From Cyclobacteriaceae bacterium (GTDB taxonomy: Bacteria; Bacteroidota; Bacteroidia; Cytophagales; Cyclobacteriaceae), in assembly GCA_026129485.1 (NCBI GenBank), contig JAHCHY010000017.1:32627-96626 (forward strand): a DNA stretch of 64,000 bases. Reading direction: 5' to 3'. A program made the translations under genes and the position numbers. Under the pieces are notes generated by a model, which saw only the letters and a program-made list of their open reading frames with translations, did no database searches and was not told the DNA's origin. Below are positions 28,026 to 39,800 of this stretch, in pieces (positions within the stretch are counted from its first letter, which is position 1; the number at the start of each line of letters is the position of its first letter).

Positions 28026-28132
28026 GAATCTTCTAAATTTCACAGATTTTTTAAGCTTAGATAGGGGTAAAGTCTATTTTTTAAACTCTTTGTTATTTCC
28101 TTAATGAATATTCTGTTACCCCCGGATTTTAG

Positions 28133-28140
28133 TAAATTTC
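28133..28140 (+). promoter_or_regulatory. Near-consensus -7 box upstream of the STAND NTPase operon
   Basis: TAAATTTC differs from TAnnTTTG only in the last base and ends 22 nt before the ATG at 28163. A separate GGGGTAA / TTACCCC inverted pair (28064-28070, 28116-28122) lies in the same gap. Promoter function is likely but unproven. Confidence 0.3.
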
Positions 28141-28162
28141 AGTCTAACAGGTCTATAGCAGG

Positions 28163-31100
28163 ATGTTAAACTATTCTGTAGAGGTTGGCGATTTGAATGA
28201 ACCATCACCGGATTCCAAGCATTCCGGGGAGAAGGTTGGTGCTAACCCGTTTCCCGGGCTCAGACCTTTTACGCTTGCCGATAGCCACCTGTTTTTTGGT
28301 CGTGAAGGCCAGGTAGATGAAATCCTGCTCAAGCTTTATAAGAACCGGTCGGTAACCATAATGGGTTACTCGGGTAGCGGTAAATCAAGCCTGGTGAATT
28401 GCGGCTTAATACCCGTGCTGTATGGTGGCTTCATGACCGAAACGGGGCCGCATTGGAAGATTATTACTATTCGTCCGGGCAATTCACCAATCGATAATCT
28501 TGCACAGGCAACCGTAAATTTCCTCGTAGAAGAGGGGAGGATTGCACGGGAAGATAAGCGCATTCATAAGGCAATCATTAATTCTGTGCTGCGAAACAGC
28601 CCGCAAGGGCTGATTGAGCTGGCACGTTATATTCAGGTTCATACACACGAGAATGTCTTTTTCCTGATCGATCAGTTCGAAGAGCTTTTCCGGTTCAAAC
28701 ACTCCGATCCGGAAAATATAGACGAGGCGATGGCCTATGTAAATATGATGCTGACGGCCGTAGCCCAACGGGAAACATCCGTTTATATGGCCATTAATAT
28801 GCGGTCGGACTTTATCGGTGAATGTGCAGCATTTCCGGGCCTTACACAATTGATTAATACCAGCAATTATCTGGTGCCCCAGATGTCGCGCGAGCAGAAG
28901 CGTATGGCTATTGAAGGCCCGGTGGCTGTCGGTGGAGGCAGAATATCTACCAGGTTAATCAAGCGGTTGCTTTCTGATGTGGGCGACAATCAGGATCAGC
29001 TCCCGATTTTACAGCATGCGTTAATGCGTACATGGGATTACTGGGTAGCTAACCGCGAGCCCGGTGAGCCGATGGACACCAGGCATTATAACGCAATCGG
29101 ACGTATCGGGCAGGCATTATCACTCCACGCAAATGAAGCTTATGATGAGCTGAGCGCCCAGGAAAAACATATTGCTGAAGTCTTGTTTAAAACCCTTACC
29201 GAGAAGAACGCGGAAGGGCTTGAAATGCGCAGGCCGGCTAAAGTGGCAAATGTGGCAGAGCTGGCCCAGGCCACGGATGACCAGGTAATTGCCGTAGTTG
29301 AACAATTCCGGAAACCGGGCCGCTCGTTTTTGATGCCGGGCATGCACGTGGATCTGAAGTCCACTACCCAGGTCGAGTTGTCGCACGAGAGCTTAATGCG
29401 TATCTGGACAAGGCTTGCCACGTGGGTAAACGAAGAGTACGAGTCGGCACAGATGTACAGGCGTGTATCCGATGCTGCAGCCATGTACCAGATTGGTAAA
29501 ACCAGCTTGTGGCGTCCGCCCGATCTGCAACTGGCGCTTAACTGGCAAAAGAAACAGAACCCTACGCGACAATGGGCCCAGCGTTATGATATAGCGTTTG
29601 AACGGGCCATTGTTTTTCTGGATACCAGCCGCATAACCTATGAGGCTGAATTAAAGAACCAGGAGATGCTGCAGCGCAGAATGTTGCGCAGGGCACGGAT
29701 AACCAACCTGATTTTGGGTTTGCTGCTATTGGTAGCAACCGGATTCTTTGTTTATGGATTTTTCCAGAGAATAGAGGCGGAAAGGCAGAGCCTGTTGGCT
29801 CAGGCTAAACAAATAGAGGCTGAAGCGGCATCTGAGGAAGCGAATATTCAAAGGCAGAAAGCAGTTGATGCACTTCAAGTAGTCGAACAACAGAAAGAAG
29901 AACTTGATAGACAATACACTGCGTTGAAGGAATCGGCTGAAAAACTTCGACTTGCACTATTAGAGGCGGAAATACAAAGAAATAGAGCAGAGGCAAATGC
30001 CAATGAGGCCCTCGTTCAACGCGATAGTGCACGCTTAGCCCGGGATCTTGCTGACAAAAACTTTAAACTGGCACAAGAGAATTATGACAATGCCTTCAGG
30101 TTACTAATGCTCCAGAAAGCCCAATCGTTGGCCGCTAAATCCGAAGGAATTGATGAGCCTCAGCTTGCCGGATTGACGGCTATGCAAGGCTATTTGTTCC
30201 ATACAAAATACCAGGGCAAGCAATACGATCCTTATATCTTCCGCGGGCTGTATTATGCTATCGCAAAACTCCAGGGGTATAACTACAATGCTGTTAAAAT
30301 GCCTGGTGGGTTAAGGAACAGGATGTACGCAGTTGCGGTATCTAATCAGAGTTCTGCTTTCTACACCACAGGTAATGATGGCCGGATTTATAAGGCCGAT
30401 TACAAAAATCAAGCTGCTCCGCAAGTTATTTACGAGAACAAAGGATTCCCGAATCGCGTTCTTGCCCTGAGCAAGGATGACAAATACCTGGTAAATGCCA
30501 GCGACTCAAGCTACTTAGAGATTATTAACCTGGTAACAGGAGGAAAGCCCCTGGTTGTAACCGGGCATACCCGCATGGTTACCGATATGAAATTCCTGCC
30601 GGATAATTCCGGGTTTATAACAACGTCATCGGACAAAACACTAAGGATTACTAATGCCGTAAATGGTCAGGGCCGGAAGATCGTTACCCTTCCTTACGAG
30701 CTGAAAGCAATTGATATAAGCCCTGATGGTAAGCAGGTAGCCGGGGTTTCTGTTTCCGGTAAAGTACTGCTGATAGATGTGGCCGGTGGCAGCTATAAAG
30801 AAATCTGGACCGATGAAAATGTGATCAGGACCAGCGATTCAACTAAAACGGTTAAAGTGGCCAACCGCATTATTTCCGTGGCCTGGCATCCGCAAAGGAA
30901 CCTGATTGGTTTTGGAGTAGAAGTATTGAATGATAAGCGAAACCAGGTTTTGCGCGGGGTGGTTAAACTCCTTGATTTAAGAACCAACAGGGTAAAAGAG
31001 CTTTCAGGACATAAAGCCGGTATTTCTGATCTGAAGTTTAGCCCGGATGGCCTATTACTGGCCAGTGCCGGCCTGGACAGCAAGCTCCAGATGTGGGTGA

Positions 31101-31366
31101 TTGATCATGAAGAAGATTTGCCGATCGTGATGGATAACAACAACGGATCAGTATGGGACATTGGCTTTACACCGGATTCCAATTACCTGGTCGCTTCGTG
31201 TAACAATGGTGAGGTACGTGTCTGGCCAACCGATACGCGAATGCTGGCCGAGCAGGTTTGTCCTAAAATGCAACGTAATATGACCCAGGAAGAGTGGCAT
31301 AGCTATGTAGGTCCGGATGTTGACTATGAGTCTACGTGCAGGAGTCTTTTAATCAAGAGTTTTTAA
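28163..31366 (+). CDS. Membrane-anchored nSTAND1-type NTPase with coiled coil and WD40 repeats
   Basis: 1067 residues. The N-terminal NTPase has the nSTAND1 entry signature NPFPGLRPF and FFGREGQVDEI, Walker A GYSGSGKS (68-75) and Walker B VFFLIDQFEE (165-174). A winged-helix part follows (QLPILQHALMRTW). One membrane helix at about 515-536 (NLILGLLLLVATGFFVYGF) leads to a long charged coiled coil (about 540-650). The last 350 residues are WD40-like repeats (GHTRMVTDMKFLPD, SGHKAGISDLKFSPDGLLLASA). With a single helix, NTPase and propeller should lie on opposite membrane sides. STAND proteins are ATP-driven switches that assemble on a trigger. The barrel gene's ATG overlaps its TAA, so translation is coupled. 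Confidence 0.88.
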   Translation: MLNYSVEVGDLNEPSPDSKHSGEKVGANPFPGLRPFTLADSHLFFGREGQVDEILLKLYKNRSVTIMGYSGSGKSSLVNCGLIPVLYGGFMTETGPHWKIITIRPGNSPIDNLAQATVNFLVEEGRIAREDKRIHKAIINSVLRNSPQGLIELARYIQVHTHENVFFLIDQFEELFRFKHSDPENIDEAMAYVNMMLTAVAQRETSVYMAINMRSDFIGECAAFPGLTQLINTSNYLVPQMSREQKRMAIEGPVAVGGGRISTRLIKRLLSDVGDNQDQLPILQHALMRTWDYWVANREPGEPMDTRHYNAIGRIGQALSLHANEAYDELSAQEKHIAEVLFKTLTEKNAEGLEMRRPAKVANVAELAQATDDQVIAVVEQFRKPGRSFLMPGMHVDLKSTTQVELSHESLMRIWTRLATWVNEEYESAQMYRRVSDAAAMYQIGKTSLWRPPDLQLALNWQKKQNPTRQWAQRYDIAFERAIVFLDTSRITYEAELKNQEMLQRRMLRRARITNLILGLLLLVATGFFVYGFFQRIEAERQSLLAQAKQIEAEAASEEANIQRQKAVDALQVVEQQKEELDRQYTALKESAEKLRLALLEAEIQRNRAEANANEALVQRDSARLARDLADKNFKLAQENYDNAFRLLMLQKAQSLAAKSEGIDEPQLAGLTAMQGYLFHTKYQGKQYDPYIFRGLYYAIAKLQGYNYNAVKMPGGLRNRMYAVAVSNQSSAFYTTGNDGRIYKADYKNQAAPQVIYENKGFPNRVLALSKDDKYLVNASDSSYLEIINLVTGGKPLVVTGHTRMVTDMKFLPDNSGFITTSSDKTLRITNAVNGQGRKIVTLPYELKAIDISPDGKQVAGVSVSGKVLLIDVAGGSYKEIWTDENVIRTSDSTKTVKVANRIISVAWHPQRNLIGFGVEVLNDKRNQVLRGVVKLLDLRTNRVKELSGHKAGISDLKFSPDGLLLASAGLDSKLQMWVIDHEEDLPIVMDNNNGSVWDIGFTPDSNYLVASCNNGEVRVWPTDTRMLAEQVCPKMQRNMTQEEWHSYVGPDVDYESTCRSLLIKSF

Positions 31367-32478
31367 TGAGCTGGCGTATTCTCATTTTTTTGGTTACCCT
31401 TAATCACCTTGTATTTGCCCAGGGGTTTGATCCGGAGCCGGTTTTGCTACAGGCGGGAGAAGAATTTAATGCCGGTCGTTACTACGGGTTGCCAGCGTTA
31501 TTGAAACCCGTTATCGAAAATTCCAAGACCACCAACGAACAATTAGTCAGGGCATACTTGCTGTTAACCCAGGCGTATCTTATCCTCGATGATCCGGCTG
31601 CAGCAGAAGACAGTTATCTTAAGCTGTTAAAAGCCGACCCGGAGTATGTGGCCAATCCTGCCCGTGATCCGATTGATGTGTACTACCTGAGCAAAAAGTT
31701 TACATCCACACCAATTATTACGCCTCATATCCGGGCGGGATTTAACACCTCTGTACCACGCATCATTCATGAGCTTACAGTTAGCGGCACCGCCATTGAT
31801 ACTCGTAATGTATTAAAGATAGGAGTACAGTTGGGTATGGGATTCGACCTTAACCTGACGAATAAGATCAGCATTTGTGCAGAAGGAAACTATGCGAACA
31901 AAGCATTTAAGCGAAATACCGCTAAGGGCAGTAACAAGTACTTCGGGGCCGATAATCTCTCCACAGTAGAGCGGCAAAACTGGTTTGATGTGCCGCTGTA
32001 TATAAAATATTCAGCTGACTCAGGTAAAATCCGGCCCTTCGGATATGCCGGGTTTGCATTTAACTTCTTGTTTTCATCGCGCGGCAATAACTGGGAATTC
32101 AGAAATGAATCTTCCGATGGAAATGTAAGGGAAGCGACCGGCCCTGCTGAGCAGCTCACCTACAAGCGAAATTTTTTGAATCGTTCGCTGGTGTTGGGTG
32201 GTGGCGCCAAATATAAAGTCGGAAAGAATTTTTTGTATGCCGATTTACGCTACATGGTGGGGTTATCGAACCTTACCCGCGAAGAGAATATTTATTATCT
32301 CAAAGAGGGTGGCTTCGATCCTTCTGTGGTGAAATTTGCGGAAGTAAGTGATTTTTTCAGGCTGGATAATTTATCCGTTTCGATAGGATTTATACGCCCG
32401 ATCTATAACCCCAGGAAGAAATCGAAATCGCCATTCGAATTCTTAAAACGTAAGCATACAGTTCCTACCGATAATTAA
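31366..32478 (+). CDS. PorT-like outer-membrane beta-barrel with N-terminal helical-repeat segment
   Basis: 370 residues from ATG 31366, which overlaps the upstream TAA (TAATG). The signal peptide ends near LVFAQG (residue 19). Residues about 25-110 look like two TPR-type helix pairs (EQLVRAYLLLTQAYLILD, AAAEDSYLKLLKADPEYV). From about 120 the sequence alternates as an eight-stranded barrel of the PorT/OMP_b-brl family (VLKIGVQLGMGFDLNL, LYIKYSADSGKIRPFGYAG, LVLGGGAKYKVGKNFLYADL) and closes with LSVSIGFIRPIY. It probably sits in the outer membrane with the helical part in the periplasm, within reach of the WD40 end of the upstream NTPase. Its own gene end overlaps the next start. Confidence 0.82.
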   Translation: MSWRILIFLVTLNHLVFAQGFDPEPVLLQAGEEFNAGRYYGLPALLKPVIENSKTTNEQLVRAYLLLTQAYLILDDPAAAEDSYLKLLKADPEYVANPARDPIDVYYLSKKFTSTPIITPHIRAGFNTSVPRIIHELTVSGTAIDTRNVLKIGVQLGMGFDLNLTNKISICAEGNYANKAFKRNTAKGSNKYFGADNLSTVERQNWFDVPLYIKYSADSGKIRPFGYAGFAFNFLFSSRGNNWEFRNESSDGNVREATGPAEQLTYKRNFLNRSLVLGGGAKYKVGKNFLYADLRYMVGLSNLTREENIYYLKEGGFDPSVVKFAEVSDFFRLDNLSVSIGFIRPIYNPRKKSKSPFEFLKRKHTVPTDN

Positions 32479-33779
32479 TGACAAGATTAGGTTGCATATT
32501 GTTGATAGCGTTCATGTTTTCCTGCGATACGGAGCGTAATGTACCCGTTCTGGATGACAATACGTTTGTTAAATTTTATGGCAACGATGGCGAGCAAACC
32601 GGTGTTGATTTTGTTTTAACAGCCGATGGATCGATTGTAATGGTAGGTAACAGCGCATTACCCGGGCGCACTTCCATGATTTACGTGGTAAAGGTCGATT
32701 TGAAGGGTAATGTAATATGGGAAAATTTCATTGGGCTTTCTGATAAGCCCAACTATGTAAAGGATATTGAGTTGCACCCGGATGGAAGATTGATTATTGC
32801 CGGGGAAACGGAGATTACTCCGGGAAATCGCGATATATTTTTAAAAATAATGAGCGGCAGTGGAGCTGAATTGGATAGTACAAGGTATAGTTTAACCGCC
32901 ACCAGCGATGAAGAGGTCAATTCGGTAACGATTATAGGTGGAGGGGTAACAACTACTCAAAGTGGCTTCATCGTTTCGGGCGCCACAACGGCTGTGGATG
33001 ATGTAAAAGGCCCGCGTGATATACGGGATGGCATGCATGTTCGGTTTATTGATGAGCCAACGTTGCCGATTGCACCGTCAGCCTGGCTTAAAACAACGGG
33101 CAAGGATAATTCTGAAGATGTTATTGTCAAGGCAATTCAGATAGATGCAAACAGGATTCATTTCTTTGGTTACACCAATGTTGAATGGGGAGGCTCGGGA
33201 GATTTTAAATACTGGGTGTTTTCACTCAATGATGCAGGTGTTGAATTATATGAAGGAGAAGCGTTGTTCGATATTCTGGGGCAGGCAAATGAAGACGAGA
33301 TATTAAAAGCCGTTATCGATATTGATATTCCTGACCTGTTTGACAGGGGTTTTTTGTTAACGGGTGTGGCCCGGAACAATGCCGGAGTCTGCAGGAGTTA
33401 TGTAGTTAGATTAGACAGAAGTTTACAGTTCAATAACGAGAACCAGTTTTACCCGTCATCATTAGGATCATACCCGGATGCTGAGCTAAGAATGAACGGC
33501 TTCTATAATTCAATCAGTAACGATTTCCTGATCCTTGGCACCCAAAACATAAACTCAAACCTGTTTGAAGACTTTTCACTTTTTAAGCTCGATCGTCAGG
33601 GCTCACCGGTATGGGGCCCGTATGCATTTGGCGGAGAATCTTTTGATGAGGCCGGGGCTGTGCTTCAGCTGGCTGATGGTAAAATTATGGTTATGGGAAC
33701 CATGACGGTCGGGGGGCTTAACGGGCAGAAGAAAATGGCGCTGCTGAAATTGAATTCTGAAGGTAAATTACTTCGCTGA
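32478..33779 (+). CDS. Propeller-like lipoprotein of unknown function
   Basis: 433 residues. The signal peptide ends at a lipobox (LIAFMFSCDT, Cys16), so it is lipid-anchored, probably to the outer membrane. The body repeats a pattern seen in surface beta-propeller proteins: GVDFVLTADGSIVMVGNS, VVKVDLKGNVIWENFIG, IELHPDGRLIIAGET, and finally AGAVLQLADGKIMVMGTMT. Such repeats resemble the delta-60/SBBP-type repeats of secreted proteins. No enzyme motif is seen. Its ATG overlaps the TAA of the barrel gene (TAATG), giving a translationally coupled trio with the STAND NTPase. The giant T9SS protein begins 78 nt further on. Confidence 0.75.
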   Translation: MTRLGCILLIAFMFSCDTERNVPVLDDNTFVKFYGNDGEQTGVDFVLTADGSIVMVGNSALPGRTSMIYVVKVDLKGNVIWENFIGLSDKPNYVKDIELHPDGRLIIAGETEITPGNRDIFLKIMSGSGAELDSTRYSLTATSDEEVNSVTIIGGGVTTTQSGFIVSGATTAVDDVKGPRDIRDGMHVRFIDEPTLPIAPSAWLKTTGKDNSEDVIVKAIQIDANRIHFFGYTNVEWGGSGDFKYWVFSLNDAGVELYEGEALFDILGQANEDEILKAVIDIDIPDLFDRGFLLTGVARNNAGVCRSYVVRLDRSLQFNNENQFYPSSLGSYPDAELRMNGFYNSISNDFLILGTQNINSNLFEDFSLFKLDRQGSPVWGPYAFGGESFDEAGAVLQLADGKIMVMGTMTVGGLNGQKKMALLKLNSEGKLLR

Positions 33780-33857
33780 AGCCTTAAATCAGCCAAAAAT
33801 GGTTACTTTTACTGGGTCTATATTATTTAGAATCTGAAGTTGGCCAATACCGAATCT

Positions 33858-36800
33858 ATGCCCTTGACTTTACGACTGCCTACACGTAAAAATCCGTCAT
33901 CAGCAGTTGGGTTGTTTTCAGATTCCTTTCTTCAGGTATCCCGCTTATTCCTTGTATTCCTGGTAGTTACACTATCTACAAGGGCGTATGCCCAAAAAAC
34001 CTGGTTGCCGGCAACAGGCGGCAGTTGGACAGCAGGCGCCAACTGGAGCGGTGGCACACCACCGGTGGCAGGCGATGTGGTAATCATAAGCTCAGATCAA
34101 TCCGGAAACATTACCAATGTTCCCTCAATTTCATTGAACAGCTTGACCGTAAGCGGTTCTTGTGTTTTGGTTGGAGCCTCAAGCGGAAATACGATTACAG
34201 TTACAAATGTGTTTTCTGTTTCAGCCGGTGAAACTTTAACACTGGGAGGGACGGGAGGCAGGTTAAACTTTACGCTTGGTGCAGCTGCTACGGGTACGGT
34301 TTCGGGTACAGTTTCATTGAACGCAGGAGGGGCAGCGCGTACTTTTTTGGCTAATGGTGATCTTTCTATTCCTGCCGGAGGGTTACTGACAGGTGCTGGC
34401 TCAAGTAATTTTACACTTGGCTCCGGGGCTACCCTTAGGATTGGTTCTGCTGGTGGTATTGCTACTTCAGGCGCTACCGGTAGTGTTCAGGTAAATGGAA
34501 CAAGAAGTTATTCCACCTCGGCCAATTATCATTACATAGGAACTTCCAACCAGAGTGAAGGCACAGGACTTCCTGCAACGGTATCAAATCTTACTATTAA
34601 TAATACCGGGGGGGGTGGTAACAATACGATTACAATGGTCAGTAATGTGGCCATCACGAATTCACTCACCGTATCGAGCGGGGTTTTAGCGCTTGGAGCT
34701 AACAATATTACTTCCGTTTCGGCAATCAATATGACTGGTACTTCTATAACGGGTACAGGCACGATTACTCTTGCCGGAGATATAACAACAAACTTAAGTG
34801 GAACCATCGCTCTAATAAGCGCTCCGATTGCCCTAGGAGCAGTTAATCGTGTGTTCAATATTGCAGATGGGGCAGCAAACCCGGATTTGACAATTTCATC
34901 CGTTATCGGAGGAACCGGTTCTATCACGAAGAATGGTTCAGGAACCCTAACATTATCAGGTTCTAACACATTTACAGGTGGCTTAACCCTTAATACAGGC
35001 ACCGTAAATGCAAATAACACTAACTGTTTTGGTTCAAGTTCGGGTACATTAACAATTAATGGAGGTGCGTTGTCAAACACAACAGGTGGGGCAATAACCC
35101 TTACAAACTATCCTCAAACTTGGAACGGTGATTTTACCTACTTCGGAATCCAAAACTTGGATATGGGATCAGGATTAATCACTTTAACGGATCATAGAAT
35201 TGTTTCAGTTAACTCCAGTACACTTGGTTTAAGTGGAGTCTTGTCGGGTTCTTATGGGTTAACCAAAGATGGGGCAGGTGTTCTAATTTTAGGAGGAAAT
35301 AATACATTTACAGGAGGACTTGGAATAAATGCTGGTAGGGTAACGCTATCCAATCCAAATGCATTAAATTCTGGATCACCCAATGCTATTACTTATGGGC
35401 CTGGTAGTACCGGTACTTTAAGATTAAATGGATTAAGTGTAACGATCTCAGGACTGAACTCAAACGGAACTGTGGGTACACCAGTGGTAGAAAATGCAGG
35501 TGCCGTGTCTGCAACATTAACAATCACTACGTCCGGTTTAAACGACTATGCAGGAACAATTCAGGATTCTGGTTCGGCTCTCTCAATCGTAAAGAATGGT
35601 TCAGGCAGTTTGTCTTTGAGTGGTAGTAACTCCTATACTGGTGGTACAATATTGTCGGCCGGTACGCTTAATATCAATAGCGCCACGGCAATTGGTACAG
35701 GAACATTTACTATTTCGGGAGGAATACTTGATAATTCATCAGCAGGAGCAATTACACTATCGACCAATAACCCGCAAAACTGGAATGGCAATTTTGCCTT
35801 TACTGGAACCCAGAACCTTAATATGGGAACAGGTTCAGTAACGCCCAATGCAAGCAGGCAAGTAACTGTAAACGGAGGGGAGCTAACGATTGGCGGAGTA
35901 ATTGGTGGTGGCGCTATTGGAATCTCAAAGTTAGGTTCCGGAACACTCACCCTTGCTGGAGCTAATACATTTACAGGTGGTTTCACACTTGGCGGAGGAA
36001 CTTTGAATGTTAACCACGCAAATGCATTGGGAACATCAGCGGGTACCTTTACCATCAATGGAGGTATAATTGGTAATGCATCAGGAAGCCCCATTACAAC
36101 TACCAACTACCCTATAGCATGGAATGGCGATTTTGCTTTTAATGGCCCGCAAAATCTGAATCTAAGCACCGGGCCGGTTACACTAACCGCTAATCGCCAG
36201 GTAACAGTCAATTCAAATACGCTTACGGTTGGAGGAGCAATAAGTGCCCCTGCTTTTAATCTCACCAAATCAGGTGCGGGTACGTTTAGCTTTGGTTCGA
36301 ATAATGTTGTCTTAAACGGTTTAACTATAGATGCCGGAACTTTGACATCTACAAGTTCAACACTATTTCTGAATGGTAGCTTATCCAATTCAGGAACATT
36401 TAATCATAATTCAGGAACAGTTCATTACAATGGAGCCTCGACCCAGTTAGTGGGCGCGGTTGTTTATCACAATCTGGTTACATCCGGTGCAGGCCAGAAG
36501 AATGCGGCCGGAGCGATTACGGTTAATAACAACCTCACCAATTCAACTATTCTGGATTTAGGAGCAAATGCGCTTACCGTAACGGGTGTGCTCGATAATA
36601 CAGGCGGTAATCTGCGCTTTACCGGGGCCACTAATGGCATTGCAGTTGCCACCGGAACAGTTACCTATTATGGGGCATCCCAAACTATTGCATCGGGAAC
36701 CTATAACAATCTTGTTATTAACCAATCTTCGGGTCAGGCATCTTTGGGTGGAAATGTTACCGTGAATGGTACGCTCACGCTTACAAATGGAGTACTGAAT

Positions 36801-39800
36801 TTAGCGGGTTTCGATCTTACACTTGGCCCGGCAGCAACAATTTCAATAGCATCGCCTTCTGCCACAAGAATGATTATTGCCAATGGAAGCCGGGTAGTCA
36901 AGACTTTTTCCGGTACGGGTGCATTCCTGTTCCCCATAGGTGATAATACGGGAACAACAGAGTACTCGCCTGTAACAATTAATGTAACAGCAGGTGCCGG
37001 ATTTCCTGCTAATGTGGCTGTTTCGGTTGTAGATGCCAAGCACCCCAACAACATCAGCGCTTCAAATTTTTTAACCCGCTATTGGGAGGTTGACCAGAGT
37101 GGAATAACCGGTTGTACAGCTACCATTACCGCTACCTACCCCAATGCGGACATTACAGGGGCGGAGGGAAGTATTCACGCTGCCCAACTAACGGGAACAT
37201 TTGACCAGGCAGCTAACCCATGGGTTAAGTTTACGACATTAGCCTCAAATACACTAACGGCTGCTAACGCCAGCCTTCCAGCGGGACAGACAAATTATTT
37301 TACGGGTATAAGAGGAGCAAATCCTACAGCCTCCATTGTAGGTGGAGATGTATCCATTTGTACCGGTGGTTCGGTTGCACTTAATACAAATGTTACGGGA
37401 GACGGGCCCTTTACATATTCATGGAGCCCTGTGGCCGGGTTGTCGGCTGCCAATATTGCTAATCCTGTTGCATCTCCTGTTACCACTACCGGCTATACAG
37501 TTACGGTTAAAGATGGCAATGGAATCTCAGCAACTGATAATACAACCATAACCGTTACCCCGATACCATCTGCCCCTATTGTTAGTCCTGCGGGGCCTGT
37601 TACAGTATGTGAGGGTTCGTCAGCAATCATATTAACAAGCGATGCAGCCACCGGCAATCAGTGGTATAAGGATGGTTTTCTACTGGGAGGCGAGACCGGT
37701 ACTACAATAAACATTACAACTAACCCGGCAAACAGCGGTAACTATACTGTTATCAGCACGGTTAGCGGTTGCCCTTCTGCTGTGTCGAATACGGTAGCCG
37801 TAACGATCCATGCTTTACCGCTTAGCACCCCAGTCGTAAGTCCTGCCAATACAACTATATGTAACGGAAGCACTGTTACCGTTACTATTGTTGGCACAGA
37901 ACCGGGAATTAACTATAGGTTGCTTGATGGTGTTACTCCTGTGAGCGTATATGTTGCCGGAACGGGAGGTTCGATAAACCTGGTAAGCTCGCCATTAACA
38001 GCAAGCACTACCTTAACAGTTGAAGCCTATAATCCGGTAACGGGTTGTACCCTGAGTCTGTCAGGCACTACTGCGGTAACGGTTAACGCAAGCATCCCAA
38101 CCCCGGTAATCACACCGGTTGGCCCGGTAATGGCATGTGTGGGAGATCCTGCAGTAATACTTGGCAGCAGTGCGGTTAGTGGAAACCAATGGTACAAGGA
38201 TGGAGTGCTGATTCCCGGAGAAGTAAATCAAACCCTTAGTGTATCAACAGCTGTAGCTAACAGTGGAAGCTATACGGTATATGAGATACAGGCCGGATGT
38301 ACTTCTGCTGTTTCAGCGCCTGTTAATATTATAATCAATTCAATTGCAAGCCCCCCGGTTGCATCAAATCCAGCTCCCATCTGTTTGGGAGGAGCAATAC
38401 CCGCCTTAACAGCTACGGGTACTGATCTGAAATGGTATTCAGATGCAGCACTCACAACTTTGGTAGGAACAGGTAGCCCGTTTACACCGGGCGTTTTCGA
38501 AGTTGATAATATGACACCAGGTACCTATCATCTCTATGTAACTCAAACCATAGATTGTGAGAGTCCCGCTACAACGGTAAGTGTTTTAGTTGATTTTGCT
38601 GTGATAGCAAACGCAGGAGTTAATACAGACCTTTGTGATGGTCAGAGTATTTCCCTGGGTGGAAGTCCATCGGCTTCAGGTGGAAACGGAACATATACGT
38701 ATAACTGGACAAGTTTGCCACCAAGCTTTACAAGTAACCAGTCAAACCCGGTAGTAATACCGGCATTAGGTACAACAACTTATATTTTACAGGTTACGGA
38801 TGCCTTTGGGTGCACTGATACAGATCAAATTGATGTAACGGTTAATGAGATTCCTGTATTTATGATAACAAACAATACAGGAGGTGGAACAGGTCATATT
38901 TGCAGTGGCTCATCAATTTCAATTGCCCTTGCTTCACCTACAGCTGGGTCCACCATCAGCCTGCAACCGGTTAACTATGGCGCATTTATAACCGGGGGAT
39001 TGTATCCTGCCGGGGGAACGTTTGCTGATGGAAATGTTCTTACAGAAGGAGCAGGACTCACCAATACTTCGAATGCACCGGTAAGCATTGTGTACACATT
39101 TAGTGTGGCTACCCCGGATTGTGCTAATCCGGTTACCCAGCAGGCGACCATAGTGGTTAATCCAACACCGGTGCTCAGCATTACAAATAATTCACCTTCT
39201 ATATGCAGTAATTCAGCCGTAGATATTTTGCTGAACAGCGCAACTTCGGGTGCAGTTGTAAGAATTACATCTGTAAATTATGGCTCAGTAACCGGGGGAA
39301 CTTTATCGGCCGGCTCCACATTTACCCCCGGTTCCGGTATCACAGAAACGCTGATCAATTCGGGGAATAATCCTGTTACAGTCCGATATAATCTTGAAGT
39401 GGAAGCGAATGGCTGTACCACTTCCGGGTACTTTACGGATGTGGTAGTAAATCCCAATCCCACTTTTGTGGCGACTAATTTTGCTCCGCAGATTTGTCAT
39501 GGCGATCAAACCAGTATTTTCTTTGGAAGCGTAACAGCCGGACATCAGATTAATGTGGTAGCGGTATTCTATGGTGGTGTAACCGGTGGCACGGTTAACC
39601 CGGGGATAACAACATTCAATAGCGCCACGCCTCTCCAGGAAACTTTGTTCAACACTACCCATGCACCGATAGATGTCGAGTATGTATTTAATGTAACAAC
39701 ACCGGCTACAACCCCGGTTTGTCCACTCGCACCAGCTAACCAGGTGGTTACAGTTCGGGTCTATCCGAATCCGACATTTACGGTTACGAATAACTCAGGA

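Noticed and set aside
33780-33857. Promoter directly before the giant gene
   Set aside because: Only AT-rich words such as TATTATTT are present, with no TAnnTTTG match or clear -24/-12 sigma-54 pair; the gene may be read through from the STAND operon.
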